Source of the DNA: Prado023 sp964418695
GTDB lineage: Bacteria > Actinomycetota > Actinomycetes > S36-B12 > CAIYMF01
Direction of reading: 5' to 3'
Assembly: GCA_964418695.1 (NCBI GenBank)
Contig: CAYQMN010000002.1
Coordinates: 195,525-259,524, forward strand
DNA: 64,000 bases
Shown here one piece after another: positions 51,407 to 58,972 of this stretch. Position 1 is the stretch's first letter; each line of letters begins with the position of its first letter. The position numbers and the translations under genes are program-made. The notes beneath the pieces are model-generated. The model was not told the DNA's origin. It saw only the letters and a program-made list of their open reading frames with translations, and did not search any database.

Positions 51407-52716
51407 CCACCGCCACGCCGCGCTTCCGCGGCACCCTGGCCGCCCACGACCTGCGTGCGCAGGTCCCGGCCGGCATCCGCGCGATCGTGCAGAACGGGCT
51501 GGTCGAGCGCCAGTTCCGCTCCGCGCTCGTGCCGGACTTCCTCTACCCGCGGCTGGCCTCGATCGAGCCGATCTCCGGGTCGATCGGTGACACCGTGACC
51601 AAGACCCGGCGCGGCCTGCTCACCCCGGTGACCACCGGGCTGGGTGGCAACACCGACCCGAGCGCGGCCACGTACGGCATCGAGCAGTTCTCGCTGACCG
51701 TCGACCAGTTCGCCAACTCGGTGGACACTAACCTGCTGCAGGCGGCCATCTCCGCGCCGCAGAAGTACCTCGAGGACGTCGCCGCGCTGGGCCAGAACGC
51801 CGGCCAGTCGCTGAACCGGATCAGCCGCCAGCGGCTGTTCGCGGCCTACGGCGGCGGGGTCACGTTCGTCCCGTCGGGCGGGTCGAGCTCGGCCACCCTG
51901 GTCGTGGACGACGCGAGCGGCTTCGACAAGGTCCTGGTCGACGGGGTGCCGACCGCAGTGTCGGTGGGCAACCCGCTGAGCATCACCATCAACGGCGTGG
52001 CGAACACGGTCGTCGGCTGCGTGCTGGCCACCAATACCCTCACCCTGGGTACGGCCACCGCCACCACGACCGGGCACGTGGTCGCCGCGTCCACCGCCTC
52101 GACCATCATCCGGGCGGGTGCGCGAACCAGCCAGTACACGATGGACACTACCGACGTGGCCACCCTGGCCAGCTTCCGCTCCGCCGTCGCGGCACTGCGG
52201 CAGCGGTCGGTGCCCCCGGCGGCCAGCGGGAACTACGTCGCGCACATCGACGCGGTGGTCGAGGCGCAGCTGTTCGCCGACGCGGACTTCAAGAGCGCCT
52301 ACACCGGCCGCGGCGACTCGGCCGTGTACGGCTCGATGAGCCTGGGCACCTTCGTCGGCATCGACTGGGTGCGCAACGTGGAGTCGCCGGCCGTCACCAA
52401 GACCGTCTCGGCGGGCACGCGCACGATCCGCCGGTCGCTGGTGCTCGGTGGCGGAGGGCTGATCGCCGGCCCGCTGTCCGGCATGGGTGACCTGCTCGAC
52501 CAGGTCAACCCGCAGCCCAACGCGTCGAACGTGTCGATGGTCGACTCTGGCTCGGGGCTGGAGGTCGCGCTGATCGTGCGTGAGCCGCAGGACCGGCTCC
52601 AGCAGGTCGTGTCCACGACCTGGTCGTGGGTCGGGGACTTCACCGTCCCCACGGACGCGACCAACACCTCCGACGCGGCGCTGTACAAGCGCGGCGCGGT
52701 GGTCGAGTCCATCTGA
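51403..52716 (+). CDS. Major capsid protein
   Basis: 437 residues. LVPDFLYPRLASIEPISGSIGDTVTKTRRGLL and later YVAHIDAVVEAQLFADADFKSAYTGRGD and SMSLGTFVGIDWVRN are consistent with the HK97-like capsid family (P22 coat-like branch). A Thr/Gly/Ala-rich insert near residues 160-230 may be a surface domain. The ATG at 51403 overlaps the protease stop. It ends in LYKRGAVVESI and is followed by a strong hairpin. The position between scaffold and connector genes supports the call. Confidence 0.85.
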   Translation: MTTATPRFRGTLAAHDLRAQVPAGIRAIVQNGLVERQFRSALVPDFLYPRLASIEPISGSIGDTVTKTRRGLLTPVTTGLGGNTDPSAATYGIEQFSLTVDQFANSVDTNLLQAAISAPQKYLEDVAALGQNAGQSLNRISRQRLFAAYGGGVTFVPSGGSSSATLVVDDASGFDKVLVDGVPTAVSVGNPLSITINGVANTVVGCVLATNTLTLGTATATTTGHVVAASTASTIIRAGARTSQYTMDTTDVATLASFRSAVAALRQRSVPPAASGNYVAHIDAVVEAQLFADADFKSAYTGRGDSAVYGSMSLGTFVGIDWVRNVESPAVTKTVSAGTRTIRRSLVLGGGGLIAGPLSGMGDLLDQVNPQPNASNVSMVDSGSGLEVALIVREPQDRLQQVVSTTWSWVGDFTVPTDATNTSDAALYKRGAVVESI

Positions 52717-52732
52717 GTCCCCACCCCGAGCG

Positions 52733-52773
52733 ACCCCCGGGCGCTCCTGGCCGCGAGCCGGGCGCCCGGGGGT
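52733..52773 (+). terminator. Hairpin after the capsid gene
   Basis: ACCCCCGGGCGC (52733-52744) pairs with GCGCCCGGGGGT (52762-52773), a perfect 12-bp stem with a 17-nt loop. It lies between the capsid stop and a 27-residue frame with its own strong ribosome site. It could attenuate late transcription so that capsid is made in excess. Confidence 0.65.
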
Positions 52774-52796
52774 GGCCCAACCCCTGAGGAGGGGAC

Positions 52797-52880
52797 ATGG
52801 CTGGACTGACCAACGCCGAGTCGGCGGCGGCGCTCGATGCGCGCTTGTACAAGCGCGGCGTCGTCGTCGAGTCCATCTGA
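52797..52880 (+). CDS. 27-residue micro-protein copying the capsid C-terminus
   Basis: MAGLTNAESAAALDARLYKRGVVVESI. The last 13 residues nearly repeat the capsid end (DAALYKRGAVVESI), and the DNA is also similar, though with changed third positions. GAGGAGGGG stands 2 bp before the ATG, one of the best ribosome sites in the window, so translation is likely. It may be a duplicated tail that stayed under selection, or a decaying duplication. Confidence 0.6.
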   Translation: MAGLTNAESAAALDARLYKRGVVVESI

Positions 52881-52912
52881 GGCAGCATGAGCGCCGCCAG
52901 AGAGGCAAGGGG

Positions 52913-55465
52913 ATGACGACCGTTCGCGTGCGCGAGACGTTCCTGACCGCATCCGGTTCCCCGGCCAGCGGGCGGGTCGTCTTCGAGCCGTATCTGATGG
53001 CGGTGGACGGCACCCCGGATCCGGGCCTACTGGTCACAGCCGTGCCCGTCGTGGCAGTGCTTGATCGGGCCGGCAGCATTGACGTCGCGCTCCTGTCGTC
53101 ACACGACGACGGGTGGCAGACCCAAGACGGCACGATGCCCTACCGAGTGACGGTCATGGTTGGCGACGAAGCCCCGGTCACCTACTCGGCCCTGATCCCA
53201 CCGATCGCCGGGCAGACCGAGTCGTATCTGCATGACCTGATCGACCTCGGCGGTGACATCGACGTCGTCCTCGTTCCTGGCGGCCCGCCCGGACCGCCGC
53301 CGACGCTGGTGGACGGCACGACCACAACGCTGCCGCCCGGTTCGTCGGCCACATCTGATGTGGTGCCGACCGGAACGCTGGGCGAATACCGCATCGACCT
53401 AGGCATCCCCGCGGGGCTCGGGCTGGACGCCATCGCCGGCAGTCCGGAGCCGGGGCAGACGATCGTCGTGCAGGTGGACGGCTCATTGGCTTGGGACTGG
53501 CTCAGCGCCCCGCCCCCCGACGACCTCACGCACACGGTCTTGTTCGTCACCACCGGGGCCACGTTCGCTCCACAGCTCGAGCTCGTGGCCGATGCGACGA
53601 GCGTGGTGGAGTGGCTGGGCGCCGACGACGAGGTTCTTGCGACGGGCCTCACTCCGACCATCGACTTCGGGTCCGCGGCCACTCGCACGGTGCGGATGCG
53701 GGTCAGCTCCGGGGCCGACATCCAGGTCATCAACCTCGGCTACACCTACGGCGACGACATCGGCCTGGATCAGGTGCCGGAGTCCTACAACCACCCGGCA
53801 CAGGCGGTCAGCGCGGTGGCGGGCCTGGCTGGGCTGACTGGGCTGAGGTACTTCCTGGCCGCGAACGGCAACCTGGCCGGGCACCTGGACTTCACCGGCT
53901 GTTCGAAGCTGGAGTTCGTGGAATGCTTCGAGGCCTACGTGCAGCGGGTCACCCTGACCGGCTGCACCAGCCTCATCCGGCTGTGCCTGGAGCGCAACGA
54001 TCTGGACCCGGCCTACCCGCTGGACCTCAATCCAGTGGCTGCGACGCTGCGCGATCTGCGGTGCGCCATCAGCCGGCGCGGGATGCTTGCGCTGGCCACG
54101 CTCACTGCTGACCTCGCGCACGTCTACCACTGGTGCATCCGCGAGCAGACCATCGTCAACCACCCGCCGCTTGACCGGCTGCCGGCCGTGGTCGAGTATT
54201 GGGCCTGGGGAGCGAACAACGCAGGCGCTGCCAGTTCTGGGGCTTTCGTGCTGACCAGCGACGCCGCCTACGACATCCGCGCCAACGGCAGCAACACCGG
54301 CTGGATGACCTTCACCGACGCCGATCGCCAGTCGACCGGGATGGCGTCGACCGGCTCGCTGGACCTGCGCACCGGTCAGATGACCAGCGTCACCCTGCAT
54401 CCGGCATCGGTGTGGCGCGTCATCGACCTGTCGGGCAACGCCGGGCTGGACACGGCCCAGGTCGACGCGATCATCGGGGTGGTCAACGGGTGGGCGACTG
54501 GCGGCGGCGTGCTCAGCCTGGCCGGCTGTGGGCGACCCTCGTACTCGTCCGGGGCGGCGATCACCGCCCTGCAGGGGCGCGGCTGGACGGTGAGCACCGA
54601 GCCGCTACTGCCTGCCCCCGAGGGCCCACCCGTCGCCGACTTCACCGTCCAGCCGGCCAGTCCCTCGACCGGGCAGGCCGTGACCTTCACCGACACCTCC
54701 ACCGGCGGCGCTCCGACCAGCTGGGTCTGGGACTTCGGGCCCGGCGCCACCCCGGCGTCGGCGAGCACCATGGGCCCCCACTCGGTGACCTACGCCACGT
54801 CGGGCGGGCGGGCGGTCAGCCTGCAGGTCGGCAACGCCGGCGGCTCGAGCGCGAAGAGCACCGACCTCACGATCGCCGATCCGGCGGCCGGCGATCTGTG
54901 GGCCGACACCTTCGACAGGGTCGCGGGCACCATCGCGGCGATGGGCCACGGGTGGAACGCGGACGGCACCGGGGCGGTGGCGTCGACGGACGGGGCCGAC
55001 CTGATCCGCACCGACGCCGGAAATTACATGCGCCTGGTCACCCCGACTGACGTCACTCTGCCCGCCGACCTCGGCATCGAGGTGATCGCGCCCAGAGCAT
55101 CGTGGGCGAGCTTCGCCGGCATCTGCGTGCGGCTGGACGGCAGCACACACAGCGGGATCAGGGCGTTCTTGCAGGACGGGACTACCGCCCTCATCGGCAA
55201 CGCGCTGGACTGGCATACCGACAACGCGGGCTTGACGCCGATCGGGACCGTGCCCGCAGGCTGGACCGCTGCGGGCGATCACAGTCTGCGACTGGAGGTG
55301 CGCGGAGCTAGGGCGGACGTCTGGATGGACGGGGTGCAGGTGGGCTACCGGGACCTGGCTGGGGCGACCTACCTGAACAACGCGCCCGGCCTACAGATCG
55401 GCATCTGCGGCGACGGAGGCGGCGGGCGGGCCTATCGCAGCATCCGCGCCTACTCGGTGTCGTAG
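52913..55465 (+). CDS. Large head-region decoration/adhesin-like protein (LRR, PKD and lectin-like domains)
   Basis: 850 residues. The N-terminal ~250 residues are strand-rich with a Pro/Gly linker (GGPPGPPPTL). Residues ~290-560 contain irregular leucine-rich repeats (LTGLRYFLAANGNL, LEFVECFEAYVQRVTLTGC, VIDLSGNAGLDTAQVDAIIGVVNGW). Next, PVADFTVQPASPSTGQAVTFTDTSTGG is a PKD domain. The final ~200 residues look like a jelly-roll lectin/laminin-G fold (DLWADTFDRVAGTI, ADVWMDGVQVGYRDL). No transmembrane segment. Its place between capsid and connectors suggests a capsid decoration fibre that binds surfaces. AAGGGG lies before ATG 52913. Confidence 0.7.
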   Translation: MTTVRVRETFLTASGSPASGRVVFEPYLMAVDGTPDPGLLVTAVPVVAVLDRAGSIDVALLSSHDDGWQTQDGTMPYRVTVMVGDEAPVTYSALIPPIAGQTESYLHDLIDLGGDIDVVLVPGGPPGPPPTLVDGTTTTLPPGSSATSDVVPTGTLGEYRIDLGIPAGLGLDAIAGSPEPGQTIVVQVDGSLAWDWLSAPPPDDLTHTVLFVTTGATFAPQLELVADATSVVEWLGADDEVLATGLTPTIDFGSAATRTVRMRVSSGADIQVINLGYTYGDDIGLDQVPESYNHPAQAVSAVAGLAGLTGLRYFLAANGNLAGHLDFTGCSKLEFVECFEAYVQRVTLTGCTSLIRLCLERNDLDPAYPLDLNPVAATLRDLRCAISRRGMLALATLTADLAHVYHWCIREQTIVNHPPLDRLPAVVEYWAWGANNAGAASSGAFVLTSDAAYDIRANGSNTGWMTFTDADRQSTGMASTGSLDLRTGQMTSVTLHPASVWRVIDLSGNAGLDTAQVDAIIGVVNGWATGGGVLSLAGCGRPSYSSGAAITALQGRGWTVSTEPLLPAPEGPPVADFTVQPASPSTGQAVTFTDTSTGGAPTSWVWDFGPGATPASASTMGPHSVTYATSGGRAVSLQVGNAGGSSAKSTDLTIADPAAGDLWADTFDRVAGTIAAMGHGWNADGTGAVASTDGADLIRTDAGNYMRLVTPTDVTLPADLGIEVIAPRASWASFAGICVRLDGSTHSGIRAFLQDGTTALIGNALDWHTDNAGLTPIGTVPAGWTAAGDHSLRLEVRGARADVWMDGVQVGYRDLAGATYLNNAPGLQIGICGDGGGGRAYRSIRAYSVS

Positions 55466-55479
55466 GGAGGGAGCCAATC

Positions 55480-56085
55480 GTGCCCGACCTGTTCTCGCTC
55501 GTCGACCTGCGCCTCTACATGCACCGAGAGCTGGCCCAGTGGGACGATCAGGTCGGCGTCCGGGCGCGCTCCCGCGCCACCAACTACCTGCGCGTCGAGC
55601 TCGGCGTCGAGTTCGACGAGCTGGCCCGCACCCTGACCGAGCGGATTCCCGCGACGACCACCTACCTGCGCCTGCCGGGCCCCCTGGTCTCAGTGCAGGC
55701 GGTTTCGGTGGGTGACACCCCGCTCACTGACTACTCGGTGACCAAACGTGGCGTTCAGCGTGCCCGCGGCTTCGGGTCGGGTGCCGCCGGCGACTGGTGC
55801 ACGGTGCAGGTCGACTACACGGCCGGCTTCGCCGTGATCCCGTCCGATCTGGCCGACTGGGGCATGCACCTGGGCTCGCTGGCCTACGGCCGCGGATCGC
55901 AGGGCGGGGCCATTCAGACCAGCGTGTCGGCCGACGGAGTGTCGGAGACGGTGCAGTACGAGGCCGCGGCCGAGGACGGCGACACGGACCCGGTGCTCCT
56001 GCCCGAGCGGGTCCTGCGCGGCCTGCGCCACCGCTACGGCTCCGGGCGGCCTCGCACCGGCACCAAGACGCTGCGGGCCTCCTGA
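55480..56085 (+). CDS. Head-tail connector (adaptor)
   Basis: 201 residues. The helical N-terminus SLVDLRLYMHRELAQWDDQVGVRARSRATNYLRVELGVEFDE, followed by strand-rich blocks (YLRLPGPLVSVQAVSVGDTPLTDYSV, VQVDYTAGFAVIPSDLADWG), resembles gp6-type head-tail adaptors. These bind beneath the portal. GTG start with GGGAGG upstream; the stop overlaps the next start. Confidence 0.78.
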   Translation: MPDLFSLVDLRLYMHRELAQWDDQVGVRARSRATNYLRVELGVEFDELARTLTERIPATTTYLRLPGPLVSVQAVSVGDTPLTDYSVTKRGVQRARGFGSGAAGDWCTVQVDYTAGFAVIPSDLADWGMHLGSLAYGRGSQGGAIQTSVSADGVSETVQYEAAAEDGDTDPVLLPERVLRGLRHRYGSGRPRTGTKTLRAS

Positions 56086-56474
56086 TGGACGCCCCGTCCG
56101 TGCTGGCCCGCCTGCGCGTCACCGCCGAGACGATCATGCTCGACGCCTGCACCATCACGCGGGCCACGCTGAGCGTCCTTGACGAGGAGACCGGGCTGTA
56201 CCCGCGAACGGCCGTGACGGTCTACTCCGGGCCCTGCCAGTACAAGCCGGCCCCCACGTCGACCGTGGACGCCGCCGGGATCGCGGTGGACGCCACCCGC
56301 CCCCTGATCGAGCTGCCGTGGGTGGACGCGGCCGCCGCGGTCCTGCCCGGCGACGTGGTGACCCTGACCGCCGGGCCCCGCTCGGGCACGGTGGCCGAGG
56401 TGTACGCGGAGGTCACCGGCACCACGTCGGTGGCCCGCCGCTACACCTGCGAGCAGCGGGCCGCGGCGACGTGA
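56085..56474 (+). CDS. Head-tail stopper-like protein
   Basis: 129 residues: DACTITRATLSVLDEETGLYPRTAVTVYSGPCQYK, then ELPWVDAAAAVLPGDVVTLTAGPRSG. The short barrel-like pattern and order after the adaptor fit the head-closure (stopper) protein of siphoviruses (DUF6093-like). TGATG overlap at its start and GTGA overlap at its end. Confidence 0.75.
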   Translation: MDAPSVLARLRVTAETIMLDACTITRATLSVLDEETGLYPRTAVTVYSGPCQYKPAPTSTVDAAGIAVDATRPLIELPWVDAAAAVLPGDVVTLTAGPRSGTVAEVYAEVTGTTSVARRYTCEQRAAAT

Positions 56475-56851
56475 GCACCTGGACGGCGAAGCAGTTCGCC
56501 GAGCACCTGGCGACGACCGGCCGCCGCCTGGACCCGATCGTGACCAAGACGGTGAACCGGGCCGCGATGAACATCAAGGAGGACTGGCGTCGGCGCGCCG
56601 CGGAGAAGAACCCGCCCGGGTCGGCGTCGGCCAAGTACCCGTCCACCATCGTGCAGCGCCGCGGCACCGTGGAGGGCGGGGTGTACACCGCGGCCGTGGA
56701 GCCCCTGTCCAAGGGCCAAGGCCTGCTCGGCGCGATCCTGGAGCACGGCGGCGCGCACAACGCCCCCCAGCACTCCAACGTGGAGGCCGCCGACGCGGAG
56801 GCGCCGAACCTCGCCAAGTGGCTGGCGAAGGCCGCCAAGGACGCGATCTGA
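56471..56851 (+). CDS. HK97 gp10-like tail-connector protein
   Basis: 126 residues: HLATTGRRLDPIVTKTVNRAAMNIKEDWRRRAAEKNPPGSASAKYPSTI, then ILEHGGAHNAPQHS, which fits gp10-type tail-completion proteins found before the tail terminator. Basic helices at the start are typical. GTG 56471 overlaps the previous stop. Confidence 0.75.
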   Translation: MSTWTAKQFAEHLATTGRRLDPIVTKTVNRAAMNIKEDWRRRAAEKNPPGSASAKYPSTIVQRRGTVEGGVYTAAVEPLSKGQGLLGAILEHGGAHNAPQHSNVEAADAEAPNLAKWLAKAAKDAI

Positions 56852-56852
56852 C

Positions 56853-56981
56853 TTGCGGGTCGTGATCCACCTGCTGCACATCGAGATCCATCGCACGGTG
56901 ACCGCGCCGAGCCCGGAAGAGGGCGCCGAGCCCGAGCCTGGCGTGATCGGCTTCACGGCTCACATCGAGCGGGAGGTGTGA
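56853..56981 (+). CDS. 42-residue phage micro-protein
   Basis: A short frame starting TTG: MRVVIHLLHIEIHRTVTAPSPEEGAEPEPGVIGFTAHIEREV. It fills the gap exactly, and its TGA overlaps the ATG of the tail terminator gene. A strand-turn-strand shape is likely. Accepted mainly because it tiles without a gap; no homologue is known to me. Confidence 0.5.
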   Translation: MRVVIHLLHIEIHRTVTAPSPEEGAEPEPGVIGFTAHIEREV

Positions 56982-57379
56982 TGGCCCCCGCCGCGACCCG
57001 CCCGCACGTCGCCGCCCTGACCGCTGCCCTCGCCTCGGCCGGGCTCACAGTCCTCCCGGGCGGCCAGGGCGAGCCGGCGCCCCCGTGCGTGGTCCTGTGG
57101 CCCACCCCGGGCGAGCCGGACGGCTCCGCCCTCGCCCTGCTCGACGACCTGCTGATCGTGGCCGGCACCCTCGTCGCCTGCGGCACGACCACCGACCAGG
57201 CCCTGTGGGTGGCCGACCGGATCGCCGCGACCCTCAACCGCACGGTCCTGGCCGTGACGGGCCGCTCGGTGGACCCGCTGACTCTGCGGATGACCCGCTC
57301 CGTGCAGCGCGACGACTCGCTGGCCACGCCGCTGCAGTCGGCCTCGATCGACTACCGCACCGTCTCGCGCCCCGCCTGA
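56981..57379 (+). CDS. Tail terminator (tail completion) protein
   Basis: 132 residues: RPHVAALTAALASAGLTVLPGGQGEPAPPCVVLWPTPGEPD, then LLDDLLIVAGTLVACGTTTDQALWVADRIAATLN. The alpha/beta pattern with a long central helix, and its position right before the tail-tube gene, fit tail terminators that cap the tail at the head side. ATG at 56981, GTG one codon earlier. Confidence 0.75.
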   Translation: MAPAATRPHVAALTAALASAGLTVLPGGQGEPAPPCVVLWPTPGEPDGSALALLDDLLIVAGTLVACGTTTDQALWVADRIAATLNRTVLAVTGRSVDPLTLRMTRSVQRDDSLATPLQSASIDYRTVSRPA

Positions 57380-57443
57380 CCCGTCCACCCGCACCCGGCC
57401 GCCCCTCGCGTGCCGGGCTCTCGGCATGCCCGCAGGAGGTCCC

Positions 57444-57674
57444 ATGGACACCGGCCGGATCGTCATCTCCCACCCGGACCTCGGCGCCGTCCGCGCGCTC
57501 GTGCACCCGGACAGCCTGCCCGGCTGGGCCGAGGTCGGCTGGGTCGAGCTGGGCCCCTGGTGCGGCGAGCCGGGCTCGATGGCCACCGCCGACGAGCACG
57601 CCGCAGCTCGGACCCCCGAAACCCCCTCCACCCCCACCCCGAAGCGGCGCCGCGCCGCAGAGAAGAGCGAGTGA
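57444..57674 (+). CDS. Tail-region protein of unknown function
   Basis: 76 residues: ISHPDLGAVRALVHPDSLPGWAEVGWVELGPWCGEPG, then a disordered Thr/Pro tail ending in a basic run (PKRRRAAEKSE). AGGAGG precedes ATG 57444. Proteins with the same start-of-chain pattern sit before the tail tube gene in many actinophages; no role is known to me. Confidence 0.68.
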   Translation: MDTGRIVISHPDLGAVRALVHPDSLPGWAEVGWVELGPWCGEPGSMATADEHAAARTPETPSTPTPKRRRAAEKSE

Positions 57675-57678
57675 CCCA

Positions 57679-58152
57679 ATGGCCGACATCCTCGTTGACG
57701 GCAACATCAAGATCTGGTGGGCGAACGCCATCGCCTCCACCGCCGCCCCCACCGTGGCCGAGCTGACTGCCGCGGTCGCGCTGGAGACTTTCGTGACCCC
57801 CGACGGCCTGGACATTCAGGTGACCACCGACGCAGTGGATGTCGGGTCGATCGCGTCCACCCAGGATCAGGAGATCCCCGGGCGGCGCAAGGACGCGATC
57901 ACCCTCACGTTCAAGCAGCAGGGCCAGGATGTCCCGCCGTGGACCACGTTCTCGCTACGTCCGGACGGCTTCCTCGTGGTGCGCCGCGACGTGCCGACCG
58001 GGACTGCCGCGACCGCCGCGCAGAAGGTTCAGGTCTACCCGGCGCGTGCCGGTGATTGCCAGCAGATCAAGGGCGCCAAGAATGAGGCGTCCAAGTTCTC
58101 CGTCCCCCTGTTCGTCACCGGCCCGGTGCAGGACAGGGCCACCGTCGCGTGA
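57679..58152 (+). CDS. Major tail (tube) protein
   Basis: 157 residues: MADILVDGNIKIWWANAIASTAAPTVAELTAA, then SIASTQDQEIPGRRKDAITLTFKQQGQD, and VQVYPARAGDCQQIKG. The barrel-like strand pattern and position directly before the tail assembly chaperones identify the tube subunit. Short and without an extra surface domain. Its stop overlaps the chaperone start (GTGA). Confidence 0.85.
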   Translation: MADILVDGNIKIWWANAIASTAAPTVAELTAAVALETFVTPDGLDIQVTTDAVDVGSIASTQDQEIPGRRKDAITLTFKQQGQDVPPWTTFSLRPDGFLVVRRDVPTGTAATAAQKVQVYPARAGDCQQIKGAKNEASKFSVPLFVTGPVQDRATVA

Positions 58153-58637
58153 CCCAGTTCGCTGACGTACTGGCCGCGGTCCGTCCGCAGGAGCGCACCG
58201 TGCGTCTCGTCCTGGACGGGGCGGCGGTGGCCGAGCGGGCGGACCTGGTGGCCCAGATCGCGGCCGCGAACGCCGCCGCCGACAGCATCGCGGGACCGCC
58301 CGAGTTGCCAGAGCTGGCGGCCCAGCTCGCCGATGTCGACGAGCGGCTGGCCGCGGCCGCGGTCGCCTTCCGAATGAGGGCGTTGTCCCGCAACGCCTAC
58401 CGCAACCTGGTCGCCGCGCACCCGGCCGACGAGACGGCGTGGGACCTGCAGGCGTTCCCGCCGGCCCTGGTCGCGGCGTGCAGCGCCGACCCGGTGATGA
58501 CCGTGCCCGAGGTGGAGCAGCTGCTCGACGTGATCGGTGAGGGCCAGTTCGACCGGCTGTTCGCCGCGGCCTACGGCGCGTGCACCGAGGTCGACGGCGT
58601 CCCTTTCAGCGTGGCCGCCTCGCCGACCCGCGGCTGA
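58149..58637 (+). CDS. Tail assembly chaperone G (short product)
   Basis: 162 residues, helical and acidic: VRLVLDGAAVAERADLVAQIAAANAAADS, then FPPALVAACSADPVMTVPEVEQLLDVIGEGQFDRLFAAAYGACTEVD. It is the equivalent of lambda gpG, which coats the tape measure during tail assembly. Near its end lies a -1 slippery site that lets about a few percent of ribosomes make the longer G-T fusion. Confidence 0.85.
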   Translation: MTQFADVLAAVRPQERTVRLVLDGAAVAERADLVAQIAAANAAADSIAGPPELPELAAQLADVDERLAAAAVAFRMRALSRNAYRNLVAAHPADETAWDLQAFPPALVAACSADPVMTVPEVEQLLDVIGEGQFDRLFAAAYGACTEVDGVPFSVAASPTRG

Positions 58638-58972
58638 GGCGGCACGTCGAAGCAGCCCGTGCGTGGGGGGTCGCGCCCTCGCTACTGGCCGGCCGGGTCC
58701 CGCGGCCGGGCGAGCCGATCTGGACACAGGACGACGCAGACCTGGCCATGGCCCTAACGCAGATCGAGGCCGACGAATGCCCCGGCTGCGGATGGCCGCG
58801 CGAGGTGTCGATGGACCCCGCCAACGAGTTCGCGTTCGCCGCCGAACCGGTCCGCTGCCACGCCTGCGCCACCCGAGAGCGCGCAGCCAAGCAGGACGCC
58901 GGGGACGGCTGGGACGACTCCGGCATCTCGTGGACGACCAGTAGGACGGGGGTGACCGACGGGCATGGCTGA
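58149..58972 (+). CDS. Tail assembly chaperone G-T fusion made by -1 frameshift
   Basis: Joined product: 153 residues of G up to 58607, then, after the -1 slip, 121 residues of the T part (QRGRLADPRLRRHVEAARAWGVAPSLLAGR, then ECPGCGWPREVSMDPAN...RCHACATRERAAK). The T part has two Cys pairs that could bind zinc. It has no good independent start (only an ATG at 58580, inside G, without a ribosome site). Total about 274 residues. Lambda gpGT acts as the bridge to the tube protein; the same is expected here. The stop overlaps the tape measure ATG. Confidence 0.85.
58601..58607 (+). other. Programmed -1 frameshift site CCCTTTC
   Basis: The heptamer is in the X_XXY_YYZ form relative to the G frame (C_CCT_TTC). 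Slipping back one base moves ribosomes from the frame ending at 58637 to the frame ending at 58972. The next codons then read CAG CGT GGC, in agreement with the downstream reading frame. GC-rich sequence follows at a suitable distance. Confidence 0.85.

Noticed and set aside
50470..52716. A continuous 748-codon frame that could suggest a scaffold-capsid fusion
   Set aside because: The scaffold uses another frame with better coding features; the capsid starts at ATG 51403 and the upstream part of the frame is Arg/Pro-rich shadow.
58580..58972. The second tail chaperone frame as an independent gene
   Set aside because: Its only ATG lies inside the first gene without a ribosome site, while a canonical -1 slippery heptamer joins the frames.
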